Shown in pieces: positions 1-10,689 of a DNA stretch of 64,000 nt. The number at the start of each line of letters is the position of its first letter. The stretch's first letter is position 1. This stretch comes from Rhodopseudomonas palustris (GTDB taxonomy: Bacteria > Pseudomonadota > Alphaproteobacteria > Rhizobiales > Xanthobacteraceae): NCBI RefSeq assembly GCF_034479375.1, contig NZ_CP140155.1:1178001-1242000 (forward strand), in the 5' to 3' direction. Below the pieces are notes generated by a model. It had not been told where the DNA came from. It saw nothing but the letters and a program-made list of their open reading frames with translations, and searched no databases. The position numbers and the translations under genes are program-made.

Positions 1-1114
1 ATTGCGGATGGTCGCAGTCATAGCGGCCGAAGGTCAAGGCCGGATCGGGCGCGAAAGGCGGATTCAGGCTGACGAACAGCGGCTTGGAATCGTCGATGCC
101 CTGCAGCCGGTTCATCCAATAGGTCACCGCGACGTCGTTGACCGGCGAGCCTTCGCGTTGCCAGCGCAGGAAGTTCCACGACGCCCAGGCGTGCTTGCGC
201 TTCGGCATCAGCCGCGGATCGCGATGCAGATAGACCAGGTTCGGCGCATAGCCGATCGCGCCGAGGATATCGCGTTCCTCGTCGCTGGGATCGGCCAGCA
301 TCGCCAGCGCCTGATTGCTGTGCGCGCCGATCACGACGTGATCATAGACGTCGGCATGGCCGAGGCTGTCGCGCACGATCACGCCCTTCGGCGTGCGCTC
401 GATCGCCGTCACCGCTGCGCCGAGCCTGAGATGCTCGAAGCCGGCGGTGAGCTTCTCGACATAGCGCGCGCTGCCGCCCTTGACGGTGCGCCAGATCGGA
501 CGCTCGTAATGCAGCAGGCGATGGTTGTTGAAGAAGGCGACGAAATTCTCGGCCGGGAAGTCGAGGATCTCCGCAGCCGGCGCCGACCAGATCGCCGCGC
601 CCATCGGCGCCAGATAGTCGGTCAAGAGCCGCGGCGCGAATTTGCGGCTGGTGAAATATTCGCCGAGCGACAGACCCGCCAGCGCGCCGGATTTGAAGTC
701 GGCGACGCTCTGCTCGTTGAACACCAGAATGTGCCGCAGCATCTTCAGATAAGACGGCGACAGCAGATTGCTCGGCTGCGCGAACAGACCGCGCGCGGTT
801 TCGAGCCAGTTCGAGCCGCCGCCTTTCCATTCGAATCGGCCGGAATCGGCCGAGACCGCGAAGCTCATGCAGCTCTCGACCGTCTCGATGCCGAGATGGG
901 CGAACAGCGCGGTGAGGTCGGGATAATTGAGCTGGTTGTAGACGATGAAGCCGATATCGACCGGGATCGGCGTGCCGCCGTAATCGACCGTGACGGTGTG
1001 GCTGTGACCGCCCGCGCGCAACTCGCGCTCATAGACCGTCACGGGATATCGCGACGACAGTGCCCAAGCGGCGGCATTGCCTGCGATTCCCGTTCCAACA
1101 ACTGCGACGCGCAT
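1..1114 (-). CDS. FAD-dependent amine-oxidase-type oxidoreductase (3' end beyond window)
   Basis: Reading the minus strand from the ATG at 1114 gives a protein beginning MRVAVVGTGIAGNAAAW, a dinucleotide-binding GxGxxG motif of the kind that holds FAD. It is open for 371 codons to the window edge, so the C-terminus is missing. Downstream text includes AGGHSHTV and GFIVYN, typical of the COG2907 group of predicted NAD/FAD-dependent oxidoreductases, which often sit next to cyclopropane-fatty-acid synthase genes. A purine-rich AGGGGGCCGGGA lies just before the ATG. Function beyond redox flavoprotein is inferred from family only. The long plus-strand frame over the same bases is an arginine-rich shadow. 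Confidence 0.85.
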   Translation of the reverse strand, partial: MRVAVVGTGIAGNAAAWALSSRYPVTVYERELRAGGHSHTVTVDYGGTPIPVDIGFIVYNQLNYPDLTALFAHLGIETVESCMSFAVSADSGRFEWKGGGSNWLETARGLFAQPSNLLSPSYLKMLRHILVFNEQSVADFKSGALAGLSLGEYFTSRKFAPRLLTDYLAPMGAAIWSAPAAEILDFPAENFVAFFNNHRLLHYERPIWRTVKGGSARYVEKLTAGFEHLRLGAAVTAIERTPKGVIVRDSLGHADVYDHVVIGAHSNQALAMLADPSDEERDILGAIGYAPNLVYLHRDPRLMPKRKHAWASWNFLRWQREGSPVNDVAVTYWMNRLQGIDDSKPLFVSLNPPFAPDPALTFGRYDCDHPQ

Positions 1115-1536
1115 TCCCGGCCCCCTTAGCCCACCACTGTTCCCGAGTTACGACGGGCCTCCGCCGAAGTTTCAGCAACGAGTGTGCTTGGACGCGGCGA
1201 GCGGGCAGGGTCGATCCACAACGGCAACGAACAGATGAAATCTTTGTAAGCTTTGCCGCAAGTGGGAACAGGGTCAAGTTGGGGAAAACCCCATAAAACA
1301 AGGCGATCCACCGACTCGGCGGGCGGGTTGGCGGCCGCCAGACATATTATGTCACAATTGCAGAGCCCGACGGGCCTGTGCGCCGTTCATTCCGCCAGCT
1401 ACAATAGATGCGGGGTTCAGAAGGCGCTTTCCGTGATCTGCTTGCAAGTGACTATCAGAAGGCATCGTCCGCCGGGCGTCAATCCGGTGCGAGGTGCGTG
1501 GCGATACGCCGCGCCCAGCGATGGTTCGCGCCCTGC
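1115..1536. other. Intergenic region between divergent genes
   Basis: About 420 bases separate the minus-strand oxidoreductase from the plus-strand efflux operon, so promoters for both should lie here. I see a short GGGG-AAAA-CCCC inverted repeat near 1280-1292 but no confident -35/-10 pair, no regulator gene and no RNA gene. Open frames across it lack a ribosome site and protein-like composition. Confidence 0.5.
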
Positions 1537-2985
1537 ATGAGCACCACATTGCGCTACCTTGGTCGGTCCGTGAGGATGGTCGCCGCCTCGGCGCTCGTCC
1601 TCAGCGCGGGCGGCTGCATCCTGACCAAGGACCTGCCGGACCCGGCGCTGGATCTGCCGCCACGTTATAAATCCGCGTCGCTGAAGACCGTCGACGCGCC
1701 GCCGACGCTCGATTGGTGGCGCGGCTTCCGTTCGGCCGAGCTGACGCAATTGATGGAAGAGGCGCAGACCGTCAATCTCGACATCGCCGCGGCGACCGCG
1801 CGCATCCTGCAGGCCGATGCCCAGGCGCGGATCACCGGGGCGGCGCTGCTGCCGTCGCTGACCGGCAACGGAAGCGGCTCGCAGAACAAGACCTCCGGCA
1901 GCAACATCACCAACACCACGATCGCCGGCCGCCGCTATGCGACCTATTCGGCGTCGCTGAGTGCGAGCTACGAAATCGACTTCTGGGGCAAGAATCACGA
2001 CGCCGCGCTGGCCGCGGAAGAGACCGCCACGGCCACCCGATTCGATCGCGACGTCGTCGCGCTGACGACGATGGCGAGCGTCGCCAACGCCTATTTCCAG
2101 GTGCTGGCGTCGCAGGACCGGCTCCGCACCTCGCGCGAAAACATCGCCAGCGCGCAGCGGATTCTCGACGCCATCAAGCTGCGGCTCGCCGCCGGCACCG
2201 GCAGCGATCTCGACGTCGCCCAGCAGGAGAGCGTGCTGGCGAACCAGCGCGCCGCGGTGCCGCCGTTGCAGCTCACGCTGGCGCAGAATATCCACACGCT
2301 GGCGACGCTGGTGTCCCGGCCGCCCGAGAGCGTGAAGATCATCGGCGGCTCGCTGAACCGGATCTCGTCGCCGCGGGTGACGCCGGGATTGCCGTCGGAA
2401 CTGCTGACGCAGCGGCCCGATATCCGCCGCCAGGAGGCGCAGCTCGCCGCCGCCACCGCCAATGTCGGCAGCGCGCGGGCGCAGTTCTTCCCGAGCATTC
2501 AGCTCACCGGGCAGGGCGGCTATCAGAGCACGGTGCTGGCGTCGCTGTTCACGCCGCAGGCGACGTTCTCGAGCCTCGCCGCCGGGCTGACGCAGCCGAT
2601 CTTCGACGGCGGCCGCATCCAGGGCAATTTCGATCTGACCCGGGCGCAGCAGGACGAACTGCTGCAGACCTATCGCAAGACCGTGGTGTCGGCCTTCGCC
2701 GACGTCGACAACGCGCTCGAATCGATCAAGCAGAACACCGAGCGGCTACGGCTGCAGCGGCAGGTTGTGGCTTCGTCGCGGCGCGCCTTCGGTCTCGCCG
2801 AACAGCAACTACGTGCCGGTACGGCCGACATCGTGACTGTCTTAAACACGCAACTGACACTATTTACGGCTGAGGATGCGCTGATCCAGACGCAATTGGC
2901 GCGCTATCTGGCGATCGTCAGCCTGTTTCAGGCGCTCGGGGGCGGCTGGGAGCCGAGGATGGAAAGACCGCTCAATGCTCTTTAA
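1537..2985 (+). CDS. RND efflux outer-membrane lipoprotein, NodT/OprM family
   Basis: This is the outer-membrane channel of a tripartite RND efflux pump. The frame is open from 1408, but the ATG at 1537 gives a proper lipoprotein signal peptide: a hydrophobic run (MVAASALVLSAGGC) with a lipobox whose cysteine is residue 27. The 482-residue length matches NodT-type proteins. The body has the two related outer-membrane efflux repeats, with DWWRGF early on and SRPDIR-like text (TQRPDIRRQEAQLAAA) in the middle. It overlaps the next gene, the periplasmic adaptor, by 11 bases, so the two are one operon and probably translationally coupled. Substrate cannot be told from sequence; no transcription regulator is adjacent. 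Confidence 0.92.
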   Translation: MSTTLRYLGRSVRMVAASALVLSAGGCILTKDLPDPALDLPPRYKSASLKTVDAPPTLDWWRGFRSAELTQLMEEAQTVNLDIAAATARILQADAQARITGAALLPSLTGNGSGSQNKTSGSNITNTTIAGRRYATYSASLSASYEIDFWGKNHDAALAAEETATATRFDRDVVALTTMASVANAYFQVLASQDRLRTSRENIASAQRILDAIKLRLAAGTGSDLDVAQQESVLANQRAAVPPLQLTLAQNIHTLATLVSRPPESVKIIGGSLNRISSPRVTPGLPSELLTQRPDIRRQEAQLAAATANVGSARAQFFPSIQLTGQGGYQSTVLASLFTPQATFSSLAAGLTQPIFDGGRIQGNFDLTRAQQDELLQTYRKTVVSAFADVDNALESIKQNTERLRLQRQVVASSRRAFGLAEQQLRAGTADIVTVLNTQLTLFTAEDALIQTQLARYLAIVSLFQALGGGWEPRMERPLNAL

Positions 2986-4387
2986 GCCGGAGACCGACGA
3001 CGCGTCCGGCACCGGGGCCGGCGCGAAGAGTGCCGGCGCGAAGAGTCTTGCGTCGCGCGCGCGGCGGCGGACGGTGTCGTTGCTGGTGACCGCGATCATC
3101 CTCGCCGGGCTCGGCTACATCGCCTGGACCGCGTTCCAGACCAAGCCGGCGGCCGTCACGGGGCGCGGTGGACCGCGTGGCGACATGGCGGTGCCGGTGC
3201 TGGCGGCGACCCCGGCGGTGAAGGACGTGCCGGTCTATCTCGACGGCGTCGGCTCGGTGAAGGCGCTCGCCAACGTCACCGTGCGCGCCCAGGTCGACGG
3301 CAAGCTGGTCGCGGTGAATTTCACCGAGGGCCAGGACGTCAAGGCCGGGGACGTGCTCGCCGAAATCGATCCGGCGATCTATCAGGCGCAATACGATCAG
3401 GCGGTGGCGAAGAAGGCGCAGGACGAGGCGCAGCTCGCCAACGCCAAGATCGATCTCGCCCGCTATCAGCAGCTCGCGGCGTCGAACGCCGGCTCCAAGC
3501 AGCAGGCCGACACCCAGAAGGCGACCGTGGCGCAGCTCGAGGCGCTGGTGCGCTCCGACCAGGCGGCGATCGACAACGCCGCGGCGACGCTGAGCTACAC
3601 CAAAGTGGTGGCGCCGATCTCCGGCCGCGCCGGCCTGCGCCAGGTCGACAAGGGCAACATCGTCAAGTCCGCCGACGCCACCGGCATCGTCGTGATCACC
3701 CAATTGCAGCCGATCGCGGTGCAGTTCAGCCTGCCGCAGCAGCAGATCGTGCGCGTCAACGCCGCCTCGGCCCGGGGCACACTGCCGGTCGACGTGTTCG
3801 GCAATGACGGCGTCACCGTCATCGACACCGGCATTCTGCGGGGGATCGACAATCAGGTCGACCAGACCACCGGCACGGTGAAGCTGAAGGCGGAATTTCC
3901 GAACGCCAGATTTCAGCTCTGGCCGGGGCAATTCGTCAATGTCCGGCTCAAGGTCGAAACGCTCAACCAGGTCGTGGTGGTGCCGACCTCGGCGGTGCAA
4001 CGCGGACCGGCGGGGACGTTCAGCTACGTCATCGACCAGGACAATGTGGCGCATGCGCGGCCCGTCAAGGTGACGCAGCAGAACGAGACCGAGGCGGTGA
4101 TCGCCAGCGGGCTGACGCCCGCGGATCGTGTCGTCACCACCGGCTTCGCCAATCTGTCCGAAGGCGCCACGGTCCGAATCGGCGACGGCAGCCAGACGCC
4201 GGCCGTCGACCTCGCGCCGCGCAAGCGCGGCAGCGGCCCGCCCGGCGAGCCGAGCAAGCAGAGCGAAGGCGGCGCCGAGAAAGGCAAGCGCCGCGGCGGC
4301 GAGGGCGGCGCAGGCGCGCAGCGACCGAACGGGCAGGCGGCTCCCGCGGCGGGCGCCGAATCGGCGGGGGCTGCGAAGGCGCAGTGA
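2975..4387 (+). CDS. RND efflux periplasmic adaptor (membrane fusion protein, MdtA/AcrA type)
   Basis: The adaptor links the inner-membrane permeases to the outer-membrane channel. An N-terminal membrane anchor (about residues 35-52, LLVTAIILAGLGYIAW) is followed by a barrel-sandwich half motif (VDGKLVAVNFTEGQDVKAGDVLAEID), a coiled-coil hairpin rich in Ala, Gln and Lys, and the second half (SYTKVVAPISGRAGLR). These are the classic HlyD/AcrA landmarks. The 470 residues run longer than usual because of a low-complexity tail of about 55 residues rich in Gly, Pro, Ala, Lys and Arg. The start overlaps the upstream lipoprotein gene and the first permease follows after 54 bases. Confidence 0.93.
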   Translation: MLFKPETDDASGTGAGAKSAGAKSLASRARRRTVSLLVTAIILAGLGYIAWTAFQTKPAAVTGRGGPRGDMAVPVLAATPAVKDVPVYLDGVGSVKALANVTVRAQVDGKLVAVNFTEGQDVKAGDVLAEIDPAIYQAQYDQAVAKKAQDEAQLANAKIDLARYQQLAASNAGSKQQADTQKATVAQLEALVRSDQAAIDNAAATLSYTKVVAPISGRAGLRQVDKGNIVKSADATGIVVITQLQPIAVQFSLPQQQIVRVNAASARGTLPVDVFGNDGVTVIDTGILRGIDNQVDQTTGTVKLKAEFPNARFQLWPGQFVNVRLKVETLNQVVVVPTSAVQRGPAGTFSYVIDQDNVAHARPVKVTQQNETEAVIASGLTPADRVVTTGFANLSEGATVRIGDGSQTPAVDLAPRKRGSGPPGEPSKQSEGGAEKGKRRGGEGGAGAQRPNGQAAPAAGAESAGAAKAQ

Positions 4388-4441
4388 GCCTTCGCCGCCG
4401 CCGATGTGAATACATGAAGCCGCAGCGCTGAGGACAGAAGC

Positions 4442-7400
4442 ATGAGCGTCTCCGAGCCGTTCATCCGGCGCCCGATCGCGACCTCGCTGCTCGGCGTGGC
4501 GCTGCTGCTCGGCGGCGTGCTCGGCTATTTCTCGCTGCCGGTGTCGGCGCTGCCGCAGGTCGATTTTCCGACCGTGCAGGTCTCGACCCGGCTGCCGGGC
4601 GCGAGCCCCGACGTGGTGGCGTCGCTGATCACCGCGCCGCTGGAGCGGCAGCTCGGGCAGATCCCGTCGCTGACGGCGATGACCTCGACCTCGTCGTTCG
4701 GCGTCAGCCAGGTGTCGCTGCAGTTCGACCTCAACCGCGACATCGACGGCGCGACCCAGGACGTGCAGGCGGCGATCAACGCCGCCGCCGGCATCCTGCC
4801 GAAGAACCTGCCGTATCCGCCGACCTACGCCAAGGTGAACCCGGCCGACGCCCCGGTGATGACGCTGGCGCTGACGTCGACGACCGCGTCGCTGCGGGCG
4901 ATGAGCGACATCGCCGATACGATGCTGGCGCAACGGCTGGCGCAGATCAGCGGCGTCGGACGGGTCGCTGTGCTCGGCGGATTGAAGCCGGCGGTGCGGG
5001 TGCAGGCCGATCTCGCCCGGCTCGCCGCCTACGGCATCTCGATGGAAGACCTGCGCACCGCGATCGCCGGCGCCAATGTCTCGGGCCCGAAGGGCTCGCT
5101 CGACGGCGCGCAGCAGGCCTACACCATTGCCGCCAACGACCAGATCGCGACCGCCGACGCCTACCGGCCGATCATCGTCGCCTATCGCAACGGCTCGCCG
5201 GTGACGATCGGCGACGTCGCCAACATCCTCGACGGGCTGGAGAACGACCGCACCGGCGCCTGGTACCAAGGCACGCCGTCGGTGATCCTCGACATCCAGC
5301 GCCAGCCGGGCGCCAACGTCATCGACGTGGTCCGCGGCATCCGCGCCGAGATCCCCAAGCTGCAGAAGATCATCCCGGCCGGTGTCAAGCTGACCGTGGT
5401 CAGCGACCGCACCGAGACGATCCGCGCCTCGGTCAACGACGTGCAGTTCACGCTGTTGCTCAGCGTCGGCCTGGTGACGCTGGTGGTGTTGCTGTTCCTG
5501 CGGTCGATGCGGGCGACGATCATCGCCGGGGTGGCGCTGCCGCTGTCGCTGATCACCTCGTTCGGCGTGATGTATTTCGCCGGCTTCAGCCTCGACAATC
5601 TGTCGCTGATGGCGCTGACGATCGGCACCGGCTTCGTCGTCGACGACGCCATCGTGATGATCGAGAACATCGTCCGCCACATGGAAGAGGGCGAGAACCC
5701 GATGCAGGCGGCGCTGTCGGGCGCCAAGGAAATCGGTTTCACCGTGATCTCGCTGACGATGTCGCTGATCGCGGTGTTCATCCCGCTGTTGTTCATGTCC
5801 GGCCTGGTCGGCCGGATGTTTCGCGAATTCGCGCTGACGCTGACGATCGCGGTGGTGACTTCGGCGATCGTGTCGCTGACGCTGACGCCGATGATGTGCT
5901 CGCGGCTGCTCAAGCACGCCCATGAGGAGCGCCAGGTGCCGGGGCTCGCCGCCATCACGCGATGGATCGATCGCGGCGCCGAGGCCTATCACCGCAGCCT
6001 GCTCTGGGTGCTGAAGCATCAGCGCGCGACGCTGGTGGTGACGTTCCTCACCATCGTGGCGACGCTGGCGCTCTATGTGGTCGCGCCGAAGGGCTTCCTG
6101 CCGCTGCAGGACACGGCCTCGATCACCGCCGTGACCGAGGCCGGGCAGGACGTCTCCTTCGCCGAGATGCAGGCGCGCCAGACCGAGGCCGCAGACGCCA
6201 TCAAGGCCGATCCGGACGTGATCGGCGTGTCTCCGTGATCGGCGCCGGCCCGGTCAATCCGACCACCAATGTCGGCCGGCTGGTGATGACGCTGAAGCCG
6301 CGCGGCGAGCGCAAGGCCGGCGTCGGCGAGGTCATCGAGCGGCTGAAGCAGCGGGTGGCGTCGATCCCCGGCATGACGGTGTACTTCCAGGCCGTGCAGG
6401 ACGTGCAGATCTCGACCCAGGCCAGCCGCTCGCAGTATCAGTACACGCTGACCGCGACCGACGGGGCGCTGCTGTCGGAATGGGCCGCGAAACTGGTCGC
6501 CGAGCTGCGCGACGATCCGCTGTTCCGCGATGTCTCGTCGGAGGCGCAGGAGCGGGGCCTACGCGCCATGCTCGACATCAACCGGCAGCGGGCCGGACAG
6601 CTCGGCGTCAGCATCCAGGCGATCAACGACACCCTGAACGACGCCTTCGCGCAGCGGCAGATCTCGACGATCTACGGCCAGGCCAACCAGTATCGCGTGG
6701 TGCTGGAGGCGATGCCGGTCTACCAGAAGGATCCCTCGATCCTGTCGAAACTATACGTGCCCGGCACCGACGGCGCGCAGGTGCCGCTGTCTGCCGTGGC
6801 TGAACTGAAGCGAACCACGGCGCCGCTCTCGATCTCGCATCAGGCGCAGTTCCCCTCGGTCGCGCTCAGCTTCAATCTCGCGCCCGGCGCGTCGCTCGGC
6901 GAGGCGGTCGATGAGATCAGGGTGATCGAGACCCGGATCGGAATGCCCGGCAGCATCGTCGGCGTGTTCTACGGCGACGCCGCAGAGTTCTCGAAATCGC
7001 TGTCCGGCCAGCCCTGGCTGATCCTCGCCGCCTTGGTGACGATCTACATCGTGCTCGGCGTGCTGTACGAGAGCTTCATCCATCCGATCACCATCCTGTC
7101 GACGCTGCCCTCGGCCGGCGTCGGCGCCATCCTGGCGCTGATGCTGTTCGGGCAGGACCTGTCGGTGATCGGGCTGATCGGCATCATCCTGCTGATGGGC
7201 ATCGTCAAGAAGAACGCCATCATGATGATCGACTTCGCGCTGGAGGCGGAGCGGCACAAGGGGATGTCGTCCTACGATGCGATCGTGCAGGCCTGCCTGC
7301 TGCGCTTCCGCCCGATCATGATGACGACGCTGGCGGCGCTGTTCGGCGCGCTGCCGCTCGCGGTCGAAAGCGGCACCGGCTCCGAGCTGCGGTTTCCGCT

Positions 7401-7566
7401 CGGCATCTCGATCATCGGCGGCCTGCTGCTCAGCCAGTTGCTGACGCTGTACACCACGCCGGTGATCTATCTCGCGCTCGACCGGATCAACCGCCGGTTC
7501 GAGCGGGCGCTGCCGCCGGCGACGCCGTCGCCGCCTCTGGCCGGCCCGGCGGAGGAGACGCGCTGA
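4442..7566 (+). pseudogene. RND efflux permease (MdtB/AcrB type), interrupted by a -1 frameshift near 6230
   Basis: Two overlapping frames together make one normal-length RND permease. The first (4442-6238) encodes the N-terminal half: MSVSEPFIRRPIATSLL, the periplasmic porter domain, and the transmembrane block with the proton-relay motif GFVVDDAIVMIEN. It stops at TGA 6236-6238 after IGVSP. The sequence continues in the next frame (about 6230-7566) with SVIGAGPVNPTTNVGRL and the rest of the C-terminal half, including GIVKKNAIMMIDFALEAE. Loss of one base in a TCCTCC-like stretch would turn VSSVIG into VSP-stop, and the intact paralogue downstream reads GVGSVLG at the same place. It is a broken gene, a sequencing error or, less likely, programmed frameshifting. 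The stop overlaps the next ATG (TGATG). Confidence 0.85.
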
Positions 7567-10500
7567 TGGCCTCGATGTCCGGGCCGTTCATCGCCCGACC
7601 TGTCGGCACGACGCTGCTGGCGATCGGGCTGTTTCTGCTCGGCCTGGTGTCCTACGCCTTCCTGCCGGTGGCGGCGATTCCCAACGTCGACTTCCCGATG
7701 GTGATGGTGACGGCGTCGCGGCCGGGCGCAGCACCCTCGGTGATGGCCGCGACCGTCGCCGCACCGCTGGAGCGGCGGCTCGGCGAGATCGCGGGCCTCG
7801 ACAAGATCACCTCGACCAGTTCGCTTGGCACCACGCGGATCCAGTTGCAGTTCTCGATCGGACGCAACATCGACAAGGCGGCGCGCGACGTCCAGGCGGC
7901 GATCAACGCCTCGGTCAGCGACCTGCCGACCGACCTGCCGACGCTGCCGAAATTCCGCAAGTTCAATTCCGCTGCGGCGCCGGTGTTCATCCTGGCGCTG
8001 ACCTCGAAGACGATGCCGGTGAGCGCGATCTACGACGTCGCCGACACCGTGCTGGCGCAGCGGATCTCGCAGGTGCCCGGCGTCGGCGACGTCACCGTCT
8101 CGGGCGCAGATCAGCCGGCGGTGCGGATCGCGCTCAACCCGGTGGCGTTGTCGAATGCCGGCATCGCCACCGACGACGTCCGCACCGCGATCGTCAACGC
8201 CAATCCGGTCGGCCCGGTCGGCACCTTCGACGGCGACCGCCAGAGCGAGACGATCGCGACCAACCCGCAGATGCGCACCGCGGCGCAATTCCGTGACATC
8301 GTGATCAAGAGTACCGGCGGCAACACGCTGCGGCTGTCGGACGTCGCCACGGTGTCCGACGCCACCCGCAACAGCCGGCAGATCGCCTGGTACAACAAGC
8401 AGCCCGCGGTGCTGATCCAGATCACCAAGCAGGGCGACGCCAACGTGATCGAGACCGTCGATCGCGTGAAGGCGCTGTTGCCGGAGTTGAAGCGCTGGAT
8501 GCCGGCGTCGGTGGAGATCTCGGTGGTGACCGACCGCACCGGCACGATCCGCGCCAGCGTCGACGACATGCTGTGGACGCTGCTGGCGACCGCCGTGCTG
8601 GTGATGGTGGTGGTGCTGACCTTCCTGCGCCGGCTGACGCCGACGATCGCCGCCGGCGTGTCGGTGCCGCTGGCGCTGGCCGGCACCTGCGCCGGGATGT
8701 GGCTGACCGGCTTCTCGATCAATAATCTGTCGCTGATGGCGCTGGCGATCGCGGTGGGCTTCGTCGTCGACGACGCCATCGTGATGATCGAGAACATGTA
8801 TCGCAATCTCGAGCGCGGCATGGAGCCGATCCGCGCCGCGACCGAAGGGGCGAAGCAGATCGGCTTCACCGTGCTGTCGATCAGCCTGTCGCTGGTCGCG
8901 GCTTTCGCGCCGCTGATCTTCATGGATGGACTCGTCGGGCGGCTGTTGCGCGAATTCTCGCTGACGCTCACCTATGCGATCGCGGTGTCGACCGTGGTGT
9001 CGCTGACGGTGACGCCGATGATCTGCGCGCATTTCATCCGCGCCGAGACGACGCCGCGCAAGCCGAACTGGTACGACCGCGCCTTCGACGGCACGCTGAA
9101 CCGCATCGTCGGGTTCTACGCCTGGACGCTGCGCGCGGTGCTCGGCTTTCCCGGTCTCACCATGCTGGTGTTTTTCGCCACCATCGCGTTGACCGTGACG
9201 CTCTACGTCCAGGTGCCGAAGGGCTTCTTCCCGATCGACGATTCCGGCTTCGTCATCGGATCGACGCGCGCTTCGGCCGACGTCTCGTTCCAGGCGATGC
9301 GCAAGCTGCAGGAACAGCTCGCCGACATCGTGATGGCCGATCCCGCGGTGGAGGGCGTCGGCTCGGTGCTGGGCGGCGGTGGCGGCCCGGGCGGCGGCGG
9401 CTCCAATCGCGGCACGATGTTCATCAATCTGAAGCCGTCGGCCGAGCGCGCGGGCGTCACGACCCAGCAGGTGATCGACCGGCTGCGCCGCCAGCTCGGC
9501 CAGGTGGCGGGCATCCGGCTGTTCATGTTCGCCGCACAGGACCTGCGCGCGGGCGGCCGGCAGAGCGATTCCAATTATCAGTACACCATCGCCAGCCCGG
9601 ACCTCGATCTATTGCAGAAATGGGCGCCGATCATCTCCAAGCGGATGCAGACCGTCGAGGGCATCACCGACGTCTCCAGCGACCGCGACGACGGCGGGCT
9701 CGAACTGACGCTGTCGATCGACCGCAACATGGCGTCGCGGCTCGGCGTATCGGTCCAGGACATCGACAATGCGCTCAACAACGCGTTCTCGCAGCGCCAG
9801 ATCGCGACGATCTACACCCAGCGCAACCAGTATCAGGTGGTGCTGGAGATCGATCCGAAATTCCAGAACGACCCGACCGATCTCGACCGGATCTTCGTCG
9901 CCGGCGCCGACGGCGCGCAGGTGCCGCTGTCGGCGGTGGTGAAGGCCAGACGAGGGCTGTCGCCGCTCGCGGTGTACCACTCGCAGTCGATCCCCTCGAC
10001 AACGGTGTCGTTCAACCTGCTGCCGGACGTGCCGTTGCAGGATGCGACGGCCAATATCCAGCGCGCGGTCGACGAACTGCACATGCCGGAAGGCATCCGC
10101 GGCTCGTTCGACGGCACCGCCGGCGATTTCGGCGCCGCCTCGAGCAAGCAGCCGCTGCTGCTGCTCGCCGCCCTGATTGCGATGTACATCGTGCTCGGCG
10201 TGCTCTACGAGAGCCTTGCGCATCCGCTGACGATCATTTCCACGCTGCCCTCCGCCGGTCTCGGCGCGCTGTTGGCGCTGTTGGTCACCGGCACGCAACT
10301 GACGGTGATCGCATTCGTCGGCATCATCATGCTGATCGGCATCGTCAAGAAGAACGGAATCATGATGGTGGACTTTGCGCTGGAGGCCGAGCGTATGCGC
10401 GGGATGTCGTCCGCGGACGCGATCTTCGAGGCCTGCATCGTCCGCTTCCGGCCGATCCTGATGACGACGCTGGCGGCGTTGTTCGCAGCGATCCCGCTGG

Positions 10501-10679
10501 TGGTCGCGGTCGGGCCGGGCACCGAGTTGCGGCGGCCGCTCGGCATCACCATCATCGGCGGATTGTTGGTGTCGCAGGTGCTGACGCTGTACACCACGCC
10601 GGTGATCTATCTGCTGATCGACCGGGCGCGGCAGTGGCGCAGGCGAAAGCCCGCGTCTGTCGTTGCGCCGGCGGAATAG
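7566..10679 (+). CDS. RND efflux permease, MdtC/AcrB type
   Basis: This 1037-residue inner-membrane proton-drug antiporter is full length for the family. It opens MASMSGPFIARPVGTTLL, carries the transmembrane proton-relay block VGFVVDDAIVMIEN (about residues 398-411) and ends with the conserved GIVKKNGIMMVDFALEAE segment. A glycine-rich loop (VLGGGGGPGGGG) lies at about residue 600, where the neighbouring permease has its frameshift. The ATG overlaps the upstream stop codon (TGATG), so translation is coupled. Two different permeases in one operon is the MdtBC arrangement, where the pair forms a mixed trimer. If the first permease is dead, this one would have to work as a homotrimer or the pump would be impaired. 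Confidence 0.93.
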   Translation: MASMSGPFIARPVGTTLLAIGLFLLGLVSYAFLPVAAIPNVDFPMVMVTASRPGAAPSVMAATVAAPLERRLGEIAGLDKITSTSSLGTTRIQLQFSIGRNIDKAARDVQAAINASVSDLPTDLPTLPKFRKFNSAAAPVFILALTSKTMPVSAIYDVADTVLAQRISQVPGVGDVTVSGADQPAVRIALNPVALSNAGIATDDVRTAIVNANPVGPVGTFDGDRQSETIATNPQMRTAAQFRDIVIKSTGGNTLRLSDVATVSDATRNSRQIAWYNKQPAVLIQITKQGDANVIETVDRVKALLPELKRWMPASVEISVVTDRTGTIRASVDDMLWTLLATAVLVMVVVLTFLRRLTPTIAAGVSVPLALAGTCAGMWLTGFSINNLSLMALAIAVGFVVDDAIVMIENMYRNLERGMEPIRAATEGAKQIGFTVLSISLSLVAAFAPLIFMDGLVGRLLREFSLTLTYAIAVSTVVSLTVTPMICAHFIRAETTPRKPNWYDRAFDGTLNRIVGFYAWTLRAVLGFPGLTMLVFFATIALTVTLYVQVPKGFFPIDDSGFVIGSTRASADVSFQAMRKLQEQLADIVMADPAVEGVGSVLGGGGGPGGGGSNRGTMFINLKPSAERAGVTTQQVIDRLRRQLGQVAGIRLFMFAAQDLRAGGRQSDSNYQYTIASPDLDLLQKWAPIISKRMQTVEGITDVSSDRDDGGLELTLSIDRNMASRLGVSVQDIDNALNNAFSQRQIATIYTQRNQYQVVLEIDPKFQNDPTDLDRIFVAGADGAQVPLSAVVKARRGLSPLAVYHSQSIPSTTVSFNLLPDVPLQDATANIQRAVDELHMPEGIRGSFDGTAGDFGAASSKQPLLLLAALIAMYIVLGVLYESLAHPLTIISTLPSAGLGALLALLVTGTQLTVIAFVGIIMLIGIVKKNGIMMVDFALEAERMRGMSSADAIFEACIVRFRPILMTTLAALFAAIPLVVAVGPGTELRRPLGITIIGGLLVSQVLTLYTTPVIYLLIDRARQWRRRKPASVVAPAE

Positions 10680-10689
10680 GCGGCAACGC

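Noticed and set aside
2972..6019. Minus-strand open frame of 1015 codons under the efflux genes
   Set aside because: It is composed mainly of Arg, His, Asp, Gln and Ala and has no motif; it is the antisense shadow of the GC-rich RND permease and adaptor genes.
6220..6240. Programmed ribosomal frameshift in the RND permease
   Set aside because: No heptameric slippery sequence of the usual form or downstream pseudoknot was apparent; a lost base explains the data more simply.
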